Source: an uncultured Kordia sp. (GTDB lineage Bacteria; Bacteroidota; Bacteroidia; Flavobacteriales; Flavobacteriaceae). From it: a stretch of 64,000 nt of DNA. Of this stretch, positions 1 through 8,705 are shown one piece after another (within the stretch, counting starts at the first letter, position 1; each line of letters opens with the position of its first letter). The notes under the pieces are model-generated. The model saw nothing but the letters and a program-made list of their open reading frames with translations. It was not told the DNA's origin and ran no database searches. The DNA lies in the NCBI RefSeq assembly GCF_947496985.1, contig NZ_CANMEZ010000005.1:62001-126000 (forward strand). Direction: 5' to 3'. Position numbers and translations under genes: made by a program.

Positions 1-445
1 GCTGATCGGCATCTGTAAAACAAAATGAAAATGTATTTTCTTTTGGATACAAACTATAAATTCCAAAGGCTAATAATGGTACAATAAAAAGTAAATATAC
101 AGAACGACGTGAAGATGCTTTGACTTCAGTAGCTTCAATTTCGTTTTTAGCTTTGGTTTCTACGTTTTTTTGCATAAAGTCATTCCAGTTTTCGCAACCA
201 ACATACACACTCAACAAATTAAGCATGTCTACACGAGGCAACTTTTCAGCATCATTTTTAATATATGTATAAAACCATTTTTCGCTAATACTTCCTTTTG
301 TTTTACTGCGTAAGTCTTCTTGAAAATCTGTAATTGTATTCCCTTTCCATTCACAAATATCACTTGAAGCAGCATGCGAAGCCAAAAAAGTGCTCGCAAT
401 TTGCTGTTTCAATACTGAAAAATAATATGTTTTTTCTGTGTTCAA
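1..445 (-). CDS. Hypothetical protein with one membrane anchor, C-terminus outside the window
   Basis: Reading leftward from a TTG at 445-443 gives an open frame of 148 codons that runs off the window edge. A stop codon lies directly before the TTG and the first Met is near residue 74, so TTG is the likely start. Residues 1-110 look soluble and helical, with a Trp/Tyr-rich stretch and the segment LPRVDMLNLLSVYVG, a type common in uncharacterised Bacteroidota proteins. Residues about 116-133 form one membrane helix (SVYLLFIVPLLAFGIYSLY), so the C-terminal part should lie across the membrane. It is transcribed divergently from the DUF4349 lipoprotein, with two palindromic sites between them. 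Function is not known; a signalling or regulatory role is only a guess from the architecture. Confidence 0.65.
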   Translation of the reverse strand, partial: MNTEKTYYFSVLKQQIASTFLASHAASSDICEWKGNTITDFQEDLRSKTKGSISEKWFYTYIKNDAEKLPRVDMLNLLSVYVGCENWNDFMQKNVETKAKNEIEATEVKASSRRSVYLLFIVPLLAFGIYSLYPKENTFSFCFTDADQ

Positions 446-481
446 TTAAAATGTAAAAATCAGATAGTCAGTAAATTGTAT

Positions 482-535
482 TTTGTAAATTAGTTTACAA
501 AGCTGTTACAAGTCGTTTACAAAGCTTTTTGTAAA
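482..535. promoter_or_regulatory. Two palindromic operator-like sites in a divergent intergenic region
   Basis: Positions 482-501 read TTTGTAAA-N4-TTTACAAA and 516-535 read TTTACAAA-N4-TTTGTAAA; both are perfect 8-bp inverted repeats. A 12-bp direct repeat, GTTTACAAAGCT, occurs at 493 and 515, 22 bp apart, about two helical turns. The sites sit between the leftward gene starting at 445 and the rightward gene starting at 580. A TAnnTTTG element (TACGTTTG, 544-551) lies just downstream and could be the -7 box of the rightward gene. The arrangement suggests a dimeric regulator acting on both genes; which regulator is unknown. Confidence 0.45.
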
Positions 536-579
536 AACTCCGATACGTTTGTATTCGTAATCCTTAAAAATATAAAATT

Positions 580-1497
580 ATGAATGCAATCACACTAAAA
601 CGAATCGTAAAATCATATCTACTCATTTTTCTTTTTCTGATTTCTATTTCGTGTCATCAAAATGAGAGCCAGTTTAAAGAACAACTGTCATTAGAAAATG
701 TAGACCTTAGAAATGATTATGATGGTGTTGATGATAAAACAACTGATACAGATAAGAAAAATGATTATAAAACTCAAACACGTGGTCTAACACCACAAAC
801 GAAGAGTGAAGAACGTACGTCTAACATTCCCAAAGATTTAAAAATTATAAAAACGGCAAGCACAAAATATAAAGTAATAAATATTGAAAAAGCTTTGGCA
901 GATATAAAAGATGAAATGTATATAAATGGTGGTTATATTTCGGAATTGCGATACGATAAAAATTATCATACTAAGCAAAACAGATTCACCATAAAAATTC
1001 CAAAAGATAAATTTAATACAATGTTAGAAGGCATTAAAAAATTTGCCGAAGAAACAGATTATGTAAACATATCTACAACGGATGTAACAGAAAAATATAT
1101 GGACATACAAATACGCTTACAAACAAAGTTAGAAGTAAAAAAACGTTTGGAAGCTGTATTGCGTAGAAATGCAAAAACGGTTAAAGATATTTTAGCGACA
1201 GAAAACCAATTACGCATCATTCAGGAAGAAATAGAAGTAGCGCAAGGAAAAATAAAATACATGAGCAATAGAGTTGCGTATAGTACTATTCAGGTAGAAA
1301 TTTATGAAACGATAACGTATAAGGAAGAACCTGTAGCGTATAAAAAAGGATTTTTAGCCAAAGCGAAAGAAGGATTGTCAGAAGGTTGGAATTTTATTCA
1401 AATCTTAGTTATTGCATTGTTTCATATTTGGCCAATAATTTTATTATCTGCAATTGGAATTTTCTTTTATAAAAGATGGAAAAAAGCTAAGAAATAA
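580..1497 (+). CDS. DUF4349 domain lipoprotein
   Basis: This 305-residue protein starts with a lipoprotein signal (LISISC, lipidated Cys at residue 25), followed by a polar linker to about residue 80. Residues about 84-262 match the DUF4349 pattern: a beta-rich start (DLKIIKTASTKYKV), a central helical coiled-coil region rich in Lys and Glu (about 185-230) and a closing strand (YSTIQVEIYE). A hydrophobic helix at about 272-297 followed by KRWKKAKK anchors the C-terminus in the inner membrane. DUF4349 proteins are membrane-anchored and of unknown function. It has its own intergenic region upstream with palindromic repeats and a probable hairpin terminator downstream, so it is likely monocistronic. 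Confidence 0.85.
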   Translation: MNAITLKRIVKSYLLIFLFLISISCHQNESQFKEQLSLENVDLRNDYDGVDDKTTDTDKKNDYKTQTRGLTPQTKSEERTSNIPKDLKIIKTASTKYKVINIEKALADIKDEMYINGGYISELRYDKNYHTKQNRFTIKIPKDKFNTMLEGIKKFAEETDYVNISTTDVTEKYMDIQIRLQTKLEVKKRLEAVLRRNAKTVKDILATENQLRIIQEEIEVAQGKIKYMSNRVAYSTIQVEIYETITYKEEPVAYKKGFLAKAKEGLSEGWNFIQILVIALFHIWPIILLSAIGIFFYKRWKKAKK

Positions 1498-1522
1498 TAG
1501 GGGATAATTTATAAATTATATC

Positions 1523-1560
1523 CAACCGGCAATTTCGATTCCGTGAATTGTCGGTTGCTC
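1523..1560 (+). terminator. Hairpin after the DUF4349 gene
   Basis: A 12-bp stem (CAACCGGCAATT at 1523-1534 with AATTGTCGGTTG at 1546-1557, one G-U pair) with an 11-nt loop lies 26 bp after the stop codon. The following U-tract is weak (CTCTATTT), so termination may be partial. Confidence 0.45.
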
Positions 1561-1608
1561 TATTTGGTACAATTATCTTCTTTCAAAACAAATTATTACT
1601 TTTGAATC

Positions 1609-2208
1609 GTGAAAGCTATACTAACCAAATACATTCCTGAACGCTCCGTAGATCCTACTTTTGAACTCATAAAGAAGCATCAAGTACACTTAAAAATTGT
1701 GAATCAGAGAGTTACACGACATGGTGATTACCGCAGAATGTCTGATGGAAGGCATGTAATAACCGTAAATGCAGGTGATAACAAATACCGTTTTTTCATA
1801 ACTTTAATTCATGAAATTGCGCATTTGGTAGCATATGAAAAGCACGGACGTCTAATAAAACCTCACGGAATAGAGTGGAAACGTACGTTTCAACAATTAA
1901 TGTTGCCATTTATCAATCCGCAAATATTTCCTGCAAAAATACTACCTATTGTTGCCAATCATTTTAAAAATCCAAAAGCAAGTAGTGATACAGATGCACG
2001 ATTTGCATTAGCGCTCAAACAATACGATCCGGAAAATGATAAAAATTATGTATTTGAAATTCCACATGGTAGTACATTTCGTTTACATAATGGAAAAATA
2101 TTTAAGCGTGGAAATAAACGTATAAAACGCTATGAATGTCAAGAAATTGCTACAGGACGTGTTTATCTATTTAATCCAAATGCAGAAGTGGAATTGTTGC
2201 GAAGTTGA
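1609..2208 (+). CDS. SprT-like zinc metalloprotease-fold protein
   Basis: The 199-residue protein carries HEIAH at residues 68-72 and a further His at 86 in KPHGIEWK, the zinc-binding pattern of SprT-like domains. The C-terminal part has only one Cys, so the zinc ribbon seen in some SprT proteins is missing. The family includes the DNA-protein crosslink protease Spartan, but bacterial members are mostly uncharacterised. The start is GTG; no better start is visible. A TAnnTTTG element (TACTTTTG, 1597-1604) ends only 4 bases before the GTG, so the mRNA may be almost leaderless. It precedes manC by 142 bp and is probably a separate unit. Confidence 0.85.
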   Translation: MKAILTKYIPERSVDPTFELIKKHQVHLKIVNQRVTRHGDYRRMSDGRHVITVNAGDNKYRFFITLIHEIAHLVAYEKHGRLIKPHGIEWKRTFQQLMLPFINPQIFPAKILPIVANHFKNPKASSDTDARFALALKQYDPENDKNYVFEIPHGSTFRLHNGKIFKRGNKRIKRYECQEIATGRVYLFNPNAEVELLRS

Positions 2209-2350
2209 TAGCTTAATATCTGAAAAAAATCAAAACACCTTACTGTAATTGCAAATCAACGTTACCAAGTCGTTAATAATCTACAGTTTTGTTAATTATT
2301 TCAGCAATCTGTATTATATTGCTTACGAAATATAAACCTACTGACGAATA

Positions 2351-3436
2351 ATGACGACAATGAACACGAATTATTATGCAATTCTGATGGCTGGCGGTGT
2401 AGGATCGCGTTTTTGGCCTGTAAGTACTTCAAGTTTCCCAAAACAGTTTCACGATATGTTAGGAACTGGTGAAACCTTAATCCAAAAAACGTTTAGCAGA
2501 CTTAGTAAATTAATTCCGAAAGAAAACATTTACATTCTTACCAATGAAAAATATAACGATTTGGTTTTGGAACAATTACCAGATGCTACTCAAAAGCAAG
2601 TGGTGTTAGAACCAGCAATGCGAAACACTGCACCTTGTATTTTATACGCTTCTCTAAAAATTCAGAAAGAAAATCCAAACGCAGTGATGGTAGTTGCTCC
2701 AAGCGATCATTGGATTGAAGATGAAAACGCATTCATAAACAACTTACAAGCTTCGTTTGATAAATGTGAAAAAGAAAATGTATTGATGACCTTGGGAATT
2801 CAACCAACATTTGCAAATACTGGATATGGTTATATCAACTTTGAAAAAAGTGAAAACGCAATCAAAAAAGTGCATCAGTTCACTGAAAAACCAAATTATG
2901 AAACAGCTAAAAAGTTTTTAGCGAGTGGAAATTACTTGTGGAATGCAGGAATTTTTATTTGGAGTGTGAATACAATTGTAACGGCGTTTCAAAACTTTCA
3001 ACCAGCACTATACGAACTGTTTGATAAGGGTTTTTCAGTATATAATACAGACTTTGAAGATGATTTTATCCGTGATAATTACGGTCTAGCCGAAAACATC
3101 TCAATAGATTATGCCATTATGGAACATGCATCACACGTATACGTTTTACCAGCAACATTTGATTGGAATGATTTAGGAACTTGGGGAAGTTTATATGATA
3201 AACTAGACAAAGAAGAAAATGGAAATGCAGTTGTAAATGCACAAACGATTTTAGAAGATGCAAGTGGGAATATGATTCGCACAGCAAAGAAAAAAGTGGT
3301 AGTAATTGATGGATTAAATGATTATATTGTCGTAGATAAAGAAGAAGTTTTGCTCATTTACCCAAAAACAAAAGAGCAAGACATCAAGAAAGTATTACAA
3401 AAAGTCAAAGATACCTTTGGCGAAAATTACGGATAA
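2351..3436 (+). CDS. manC: Mannose-1-phosphate guanylyltransferase
   Basis: This 361-residue enzyme makes GDP-mannose from mannose-1-phosphate and GTP, feeding capsule, exopolysaccharide and glycoprotein synthesis in the cytoplasm. The nucleotide-binding signature GGVGSRFWP lies at residues 15-23, followed by SSFPKQF. Further family features are VVAPSDHWI, GYGYINFE, FTEKPNYE and the C-terminal FDWNDLGTWGSLY. The length fits the short monofunctional form: the C-terminal phosphomannose isomerase domain of bifunctional ManC/AlgA enzymes is absent. A second Met at residue 4 is an alternative start. The DUF389 gene begins 5 bp after its stop, so the two are probably co-transcribed although their functions do not obviously match. 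Confidence 0.93.
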   Translation: MTTMNTNYYAILMAGGVGSRFWPVSTSSFPKQFHDMLGTGETLIQKTFSRLSKLIPKENIYILTNEKYNDLVLEQLPDATQKQVVLEPAMRNTAPCILYASLKIQKENPNAVMVVAPSDHWIEDENAFINNLQASFDKCEKENVLMTLGIQPTFANTGYGYINFEKSENAIKKVHQFTEKPNYETAKKFLASGNYLWNAGIFIWSVNTIVTAFQNFQPALYELFDKGFSVYNTDFEDDFIRDNYGLAENISIDYAIMEHASHVYVLPATFDWNDLGTWGSLYDKLDKEENGNAVVNAQTILEDASGNMIRTAKKKVVVIDGLNDYIVVDKEEVLLIYPKTKEQDIKKVLQKVKDTFGENYG

Positions 3437-3441
3437 AGTAT

Positions 3442-4917
3442 ATGAGTACAGAAGAAGAAAATAAGTTTAGCTTTTCAGAAGACGAACCAAAAATAACAGA
3501 AGAAACAATGCCGCCAGCTGATGCCAAAGGTTTGTGGGAAGGTTTGAAAATCTTCATGAATGAATTATTAGATATTCAGAAAGATACTGATAAAGATCAG
3601 ACTATTGCTGCTATCAAAGCTGATATTCCATTTAAAGGGGCAACTGCTTGGATTTTAATATTTGCCGTATTTGTAGCTTCTATTGGATTAAATGTGAGTT
3701 CTACTGCTGTAGTAATTGGAGCCATGTTAATATCTCCGCTAATGGGACCAATTTTAGGAATTGGAATGTCGCTAGCTATTAATGATATTGATACACTCAG
3801 AAGCTCGTTTACCAATCTATTGGTGATGGTGATTTTAAGTATTATAACAGCTTATTTATACTTTGTGTTATCTCCATTAACTGAGCTTACGCCAGAATTG
3901 GAATCTAGAACAGAACCTAACATATTAGATGTATTTGTCGCCATTTTTGGTGGATTGGCTCTCATTGTTGCCCGAACCAAAAAAGGCACTATAGCCTCTG
4001 TAATATTTGGTGTGGCAATTGCAACGGCATTAATGCCGCCTTTATGTACGGCAGGATATGGATTAGCAGTAGGGAATTTCAAATTCTTCCTTGGTGCCAT
4101 GTATCTTTTTGCTATTAATACTACGTTTATTGCGTTAGCAACATTTTTAGTGCTAAAAGTATTGCGTTTTCCAATGCTCAAATATGCAAACTCTGCCAAG
4201 CGAAAACGAATTTCAAGATTAGCTTCATTGGTTGCTTTTGCAGTAATGATTCCTGCGGTTTGGACATTTTGGAATGTACTTCAGATAAGTAATATTAAAA
4301 GAGATTATGGTACGTTTATAGAAAATATTCAGGCAAACCCTGAGATATGGTTACAAGAACGTAAAAAAGATTTAGATATTGAAAATAGAAAAATTAACCT
4401 AAATTTTATTGGAGAGGTAACACCTGCACTAGAAGCTGCTTATCAAAATGATCTAAAAAACTATGAACATATAAAAGACTTCAAATTAAAAGTTAATGGA
4501 AATAAAAATAGAAGCTTTGATAAAATTTCAAACGCATTAGATAGAGCATATGAAGATATTGATGAAAAGCAAATTGTCATAGAAGGTCTTCAAAAGCAAA
4601 TTGTAGAATTAAAACAAGAAGTTACAAACCTCAATTCTCAATTAGAATCAAAAGCTTCGTCTGAAAACGAAAATTATGTAGCTTTTAGTAAAGTAGCGAA
4701 AGATGCTAAAATTCTTCACACAGATTTACGTCAGTTTGGATTTGCTAAAATGTTAAGTTCTAACGATTTTATAAAAGTTGATACCATTCCTGTAGCTGCC
4801 GTAAAATGGAATCCAGCATTAACAGATAGCGTACAGGCACTTCGTGAGAAAGAGCTAGAAGCTTGGTTACGAACAGAACTATCTTTAGATACATTAATCA
4901 TAGAACGCATTAAATAA
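3442..4917 (+). CDS. DUF389 family membrane protein
   Basis: A 491-residue protein with a soluble N-terminus (1-65), a block of membrane helices at about 70-290 and a long polar C-terminal region. The membrane block contains the conserved DUF389 stretch STAVVIGAMLISPLMGPILG and a second reentrant-like stretch ALMPPLCTAGYGLAVGNF. Residues about 355-410 are Glu/Lys/Gln-rich and likely form a coiled coil. DUF389 proteins are widespread in Bacteroidota and Cyanobacteria; their transported substrate or other role is unknown. The gene follows manC by 5 bp and is followed 20 bp later by a small soluble protein, forming a probable three-gene unit closed by the terminator at 5336. Confidence 0.88.
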   Translation: MSTEEENKFSFSEDEPKITEETMPPADAKGLWEGLKIFMNELLDIQKDTDKDQTIAAIKADIPFKGATAWILIFAVFVASIGLNVSSTAVVIGAMLISPLMGPILGIGMSLAINDIDTLRSSFTNLLVMVILSIITAYLYFVLSPLTELTPELESRTEPNILDVFVAIFGGLALIVARTKKGTIASVIFGVAIATALMPPLCTAGYGLAVGNFKFFLGAMYLFAINTTFIALATFLVLKVLRFPMLKYANSAKRKRISRLASLVAFAVMIPAVWTFWNVLQISNIKRDYGTFIENIQANPEIWLQERKKDLDIENRKINLNFIGEVTPALEAAYQNDLKNYEHIKDFKLKVNGNKNRSFDKISNALDRAYEDIDEKQIVIEGLQKQIVELKQEVTNLNSQLESKASSENENYVAFSKVAKDAKILHTDLRQFGFAKMLSSNDFIKVDTIPVAAVKWNPALTDSVQALREKELEAWLRTELSLDTLIIERIK

Positions 4918-4937
4918 TAAAGTCAAAAAGAAAAAGA

Positions 4938-5306
4938 ATGTTTAATTGGTTTAAGAAAAAAGATAAAAACAAGACATCACCTTCTCAAAATGGACCTGAT
5001 TTTAGTAATGTTAATAGTAATGAAAAAGCAATCGGTTTATACAATAAAGGTGAATTGGTAAAAGTGCATTTGATGCCTTTAGAATTTGGTGGGGAAGACA
5101 GTCCTAGAAATACTTTATATGCGCCAGAATTTGCACAACAATTCAAACAACGTTTTGATGCAATGATTGAAAACTTACTGCATGAAGGAAAAAATTTAAG
5201 TTATAATGTACAACCAAGTTACAAAGGAAAAAGTTTTATTCCTTCCGTGTTGACGATTAAAGTAACAGGAGATGCTGATTTTACAGAAACGATCAATGTT
5301 TGGTAA
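4938..5306 (+). CDS. Small conserved protein of unknown function
   Basis: This 122-residue protein begins MFNWFKKKDKNKTS, a basic Trp/Phe start that could contact the membrane, followed by a Ser/Asn-rich linker to about residue 30. The rest reads as one small alpha/beta domain (GLYNKGELVKVHLMPLEFGG, FAQQFKQRFDAMIENLLHEG, IPSVLTIKVTGDADFTETINVW). I recognise no characterised family. It is the last gene of the manC-DUF389 run, 20 bp after the DUF389 stop and about 30 bp ahead of a strong terminator, so it is probably co-expressed with them. Confidence 0.75.
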   Translation: MFNWFKKKDKNKTSPSQNGPDFSNVNSNEKAIGLYNKGELVKVHLMPLEFGGEDSPRNTLYAPEFAQQFKQRFDAMIENLLHEGKNLSYNVQPSYKGKSFIPSVLTIKVTGDADFTETINVW

Positions 5307-5335
5307 AATTATAAAATTGATAACTAATAATACAG

Positions 5336-5359
5336 AGCGAACTTCGGTTCGCTTTTTTT
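5336..5359 (+). terminator. Rho-independent terminator
   Basis: Stem AGCGAA / TTCGCT around a CTTCGG tetraloop-type loop (5336-5353), followed by a run of seven T. It closes the manC-DUF389-small protein unit. The facing ABC gene ends at 5371, so it may also separate the two convergent units. Confidence 0.85.
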
Positions 5360-5370
5360 AGGAAATAATA

Positions 5371-6138
5371 CTAGCCAAGTTCTTTTAAATACACTTCACG
5401 TACTTTTTTAAATAAGTCAGAAGAATATACAAAGTCAGTTACAGATTCGTTATCTGTTTTAAAGATTTCTTTATTAGTTCCTTCCCAAGCTTTATGACCG
5501 TTTTTTAAGAAGACAATTTTTTCACCAATTTCCATCACAGAATTCATATCATGTGTGTTAATTACAGTAGTAATATTGTATTCGTCTGTAATTTCTTGAA
5601 TCAAATTGTCAATAACAATAGCTGTTTTTGGATCAAGTCCAGAATTAGGTTCATCACAAAATAAATACTTCGGATTCATTACAATAGCGCGTGCAATAGC
5701 AACACGTTTTTGCATTCCTCCAGAAGTTTCTGCAGGAAATTTATGATGCGCATCAACTAAATTTACACGTTTCAAAGCTAAGTCTACACGATCTTTCATC
5801 TCACTTACTGCCTGATTTGAAAACATACGCAATGGAAACATTACGTTTTCTTCAACCGTCATAGAATCAAACAATGCACTTCCTTGAAAAACCATTCCAA
5901 TTTCAGTACGAAGTGCTCTTTTTTCTTTCACAGATAAACTAGCATAAATTTTCCCATCAAAAGCAATTGTACCTTCTTCTGGTGTAAATAATCCTAATAA
6001 AGATTTCAGAAAAACAGTTTTACCCGAACCACTTTGACCAATAATCAAATTGGTTTTTCCCTTGTCAAATGTTGTTGAAATTCCTTTTAAAATTTCAACG
6101 CCATCAAACGACTTCTTTATGTTATTTACTTCAATCAT
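5371..6138 (-). CDS. MlaF-type ABC transporter ATP-binding protein
   Basis: The 255-residue ATPase has a Walker A motif GQSGSGKT at residues 34-41, the ABC signature TSGGMQKRVAIARAI, Walker B YLFCDEPNSGLDP and the H-loop VINTHDM. SGGMQKR and the partner permease place it with the MlaF/Ttg2A/Mkl group, which energises phospholipid transport between inner and outer membranes. It lies 4 bp downstream of the permease gene and is transcribed leftward with it. No MlaD-type substrate-binding (MCE) gene is visible in the window; in Bacteroidota it is often encoded next to these two genes, and here it may be elsewhere. Confidence 0.9.
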   Translation of the reverse strand: MIEVNNIKKSFDGVEILKGISTTFDKGKTNLIIGQSGSGKTVFLKSLLGLFTPEEGTIAFDGKIYASLSVKEKRALRTEIGMVFQGSALFDSMTVEENVMFPLRMFSNQAVSEMKDRVDLALKRVNLVDAHHKFPAETSGGMQKRVAIARAIVMNPKYLFCDEPNSGLDPKTAIVIDNLIQEITDEYNITTVINTHDMNSVMEIGEKIVFLKNGHKAWEGTNKEIFKTDNESVTDFVYSSDLFKKVREVYLKELG

Positions 6139-6142
6139 TTAT

Positions 6143-6880
6143 TTATGTAAGTAATAATTGTGTGATGATATAATTCAATAAAATAATAACAACACTCGTC
6201 CAAACGAATGAAGTTGTACTTGCTTTTCCAACTTCCAAAGCACCACCTTTCATGTAATAACCATAAAAAGAAGGAATTGTTGCTAATACAAAAGCAAAAA
6301 TTAAGGTTTTGCAAAAAGCGTAGGTAACGTGAAACGGAATAAACTCGATCTGTAATCCTTGTATAAAATCGGCACTACTTGAAAAACCTCCATAAATTGA
6401 AGCAATCCAACCACCAACAATTCCTAAAAACATAGAAATTGCAATGACAAAAGGATACAATGTCAACGCAACAATTTTAGGGAAAACTAAATAGTTAAGT
6501 GAATTTACACCCATAACTTCCAATGCGTCAATTTGCTCTGTAACACGCATGGTTCCAATGCTAGAAGTAATAAACGACCCTACTTTTCCTGCCATAATGA
6601 TAGAAATAAAAGTAGGAGCAAACTCTAAAATAACCGATTGTCGTGTAGCAAACCCAACTAAATATTTTGGAATTAACGGATTGTTGATGTTCAAGGCAGT
6701 TTGTATAGCAACAACACCACCAACAAAGAAGGAAATGAAACATACAATTCCCATAGAACCAATGATTAAATCATCAATCTCTTTAAAGATAAGATTTCTT
6801 AGCATTGACCATTTTGTCATTTTGCTAAATACGCTTTTCAACATCAAAAAATAGCGTCCTATATTTTCTAGGTAAATCAT
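6143..6880 (-). CDS. MlaE-type ABC transporter permease
   Basis: This permease has about 5-6 membrane helices and the family stretches VGGVVAIQTALNINNP, FAPTFISIIMAGKVGSFITSSIGTMRV and EQIDALEVMGVNS, the last being the conserved MlaE EQIDAL motif. It forms the membrane channel of an Mla/Ttg2-like lipid transporter with the adjacent ATPase. I chose the Met at 6880 (MIYLENIGRYF) because it matches the usual start of flavobacterial homologues; an upstream in-frame Met at 6895 would add five residues. The gene heads a two-gene leftward operon and is divergent from the alkaline phosphatase gene. Confidence 0.9.
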   Translation of the reverse strand: MIYLENIGRYFLMLKSVFSKMTKWSMLRNLIFKEIDDLIIGSMGIVCFISFFVGGVVAIQTALNINNPLIPKYLVGFATRQSVILEFAPTFISIIMAGKVGSFITSSIGTMRVTEQIDALEVMGVNSLNYLVFPKIVALTLYPFVIAISMFLGIVGGWIASIYGGFSSSADFIQGLQIEFIPFHVTYAFCKTLIFAFVLATIPSFYGYYMKGGALEVGKASTTSFVWTSVVIILLNYIITQLLLT

Positions 6881-6964
6881 GGGATAAAAATACATTATTC
6901 GGGCAACCTAATAAAATAATTCAGCTATTTAATGTTTAGATAAAACTAATTGAAAGAAAACGAT

Positions 6965-6972
6965 TATTTTTG
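6965..6972 (+). promoter_or_regulatory. Possible -7 element for the alkaline phosphatase gene
   Basis: TATTTTTG matches the Bacteroidota -7 consensus TAnnTTTG and lies 53 bp upstream of the ATG at 7026. A TTG sits at 6950-6952, but the 12-bp gap is shorter than the usual 18-21, so support is limited. Confidence 0.3.
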
Positions 6973-7025
6973 GAGAAGTATAAAAATTAGTTATCCCGAA
7001 TTCAAATAAACGAGAACGCCTCATC

Positions 7026-8705
7026 ATGAAAAGAATTATTTATATCAGTATTGTATCTTTTTTCTTCATTCAATGTATATCTGTAAAACAGAAAGTAAAA
7101 GCAACAGCATCAAATTCTGATACACAAACAACCGCTCAAACAAGTCCAAAACTCGTAGTTGGGATTATTGTAGATCAGATGCGATATGATTATTTAACTC
7201 GATTTGAAAATAAATACAGCGAAGGCGGTTTTAAACGAATGATCCGTGAAGGATATAATTGTAAAAACAATCATTACAATTACATTCCAACGTATACAGG
7301 TCCAGGACACGCTTCTGTATATACAGGAACAACGCCGAAAAATCATGGGATTATCTCAAATGATTGGTATGATAAGTTTGCAAAAAATAGCGTGTATTGT
7401 GCTTTTGATGAAAGTTATACTTCTGTTGGTGTAACTGATAAATACGAAGGAAAAATGTCGCCGCATAGAATGCAAACAACAACTGTAACTGATCAATTGC
7501 GTTTGGCAACACAAGAACGTGGAAAAACTATTGGAATAGCCATAAAAGACAGAGGTGCTATTTTGCCAGCAGGTCATGCCGCAACTGGAGCGTATTGGTT
7601 TTATGGAAAAGATAAAGGAAACTGGATTACGAGTACGTATTACAGAAATGAATTGCCAACTTGGGTAAAAGAATTCAATGTAAGTGATGCGGCAGAAAAG
7701 TACTTAACTACTTGGAATACCTTGTATGACATTAATACGTATACAGAAAGTGGTTCGGATATTAATGAGTTTGAAGGAACATTTAAAGGAAAGGCAAATG
7801 CAAATTTTCCGTATGACTTAGATGGTTTGAAGGATAAAAATGGAGGTTTTGATATTCTAAAAGCAACGGCGTATGGAAATAGTTTAACTACAGATTTTGC
7901 TATTGCAGCCATCAAAGGCGAACAATTAGGAAAAGACAATACGCCAGATATGTTAGCATTAAGTTATTCAAGCACAGATTATGTCGGACATAGATTTGGC
8001 GTAAATTCTAAAGAAATTGAAGACACATATATACGATTAGATAAAGATATCGAACGTTTATTTGCTAAACTTGATGCAGAAGTAGGGAAAGGGAACTACA
8101 CAATTTTCTTAACGGCTGATCATGCGGCAGTTCATGTGCCAACGTATTTACAGAGCATGAAAATCCCAGGTGGATATTTTGAGCATTCAGTACTTAGAGA
8201 ACATTTAATAGGTTTCTTAAAGAAAAAGTACGGAAGTGATAAATTAATTGAAAATACTTCCAATGGACAAATCTTTTTAGATTACGATGAAGTAAAGCGT
8301 TTGAACCTTTCGCCTACAGCTATAGAAAACGCATTGCAAAGTGAATTATTAGCGTACGATCAAATTTCAAAAGTATACACACGTTCCACATTAACAGCTG
8401 GTGAGTTTAACACAGGAATTGCTGCGGCAATTCAAAAAGGATTTAATCAAAAACGTTCGGGAGATGTATGTTATGTATTAGAGCCATCTACAATTTCATA
8501 TGGAAGAACTGGTTCAACGCATGGTTCAGGATTTAACTACGATACACACGTGCCGTTAGTATTCTATGGAAATGGAATTCAGCAAGGAGAAACGATGCGA
8601 CGTACAAAAATTACTGATGTAGCACCAACCATTTCGGCTATTTTAGGAATTTCGTTTCCAAATGGAGCTACAGGAGATCCAATTCAAGAAGTGCTAGAAG
8701 ACTAA
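7026..8705 (+). CDS. pafA: PafA-type alkaline phosphatase
   Basis: A 559-residue exported phosphatase of the alkaline phosphatase superfamily. The N-terminus ends in FFFIQC (Cys 17), suggesting a lipoprotein. The catalytic Thr is T91 in TYTGPGHASVYTG; N112 (SNDW), K174 and R176 (IKDRG) stand at exactly +12 from T79, N100, K162 and R164 of the characterised flavobacterial PafA, the residues that define its monoesterase site. Zinc ligands are visible in IIVDQMRYD, SSTDYVGHRFG, TADHAAVH and GSTHGSG. PafA-type enzymes release phosphate from many organic phosphomonoesters in the periplasm or at the surface, even when phosphate is plentiful. Its end overlaps the convergent lytT-like gene by 4 bp. 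Confidence 0.92.
   Translation: MKRIIYISIVSFFFIQCISVKQKVKATASNSDTQTTAQTSPKLVVGIIVDQMRYDYLTRFENKYSEGGFKRMIREGYNCKNNHYNYIPTYTGPGHASVYTGTTPKNHGIISNDWYDKFAKNSVYCAFDESYTSVGVTDKYEGKMSPHRMQTTTVTDQLRLATQERGKTIGIAIKDRGAILPAGHAATGAYWFYGKDKGNWITSTYYRNELPTWVKEFNVSDAAEKYLTTWNTLYDINTYTESGSDINEFEGTFKGKANANFPYDLDGLKDKNGGFDILKATAYGNSLTTDFAIAAIKGEQLGKDNTPDMLALSYSSTDYVGHRFGVNSKEIEDTYIRLDKDIERLFAKLDAEVGKGNYTIFLTADHAAVHVPTYLQSMKIPGGYFEHSVLREHLIGFLKKKYGSDKLIENTSNGQIFLDYDEVKRLNLSPTAIENALQSELLAYDQISKVYTRSTLTAGEFNTGIAAAIQKGFNQKRSGDVCYVLEPSTISYGRTGSTHGSGFNYDTHVPLVFYGNGIQQGETMRRTKITDVAPTISAILGISFPNGATGDPIQEVLED

Noticed and set aside
3852-4199. 115-codon frame on the minus strand inside the DUF389 gene
   Set aside because: Lies opposite a clearly coding region with a known family; no start context or family match.
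5336-5359. Riboswitch or attenuator next to the ABC transporter
   Set aside because: The hairpin is a plain terminator with a T-run after the stop codon of the convergent unit.
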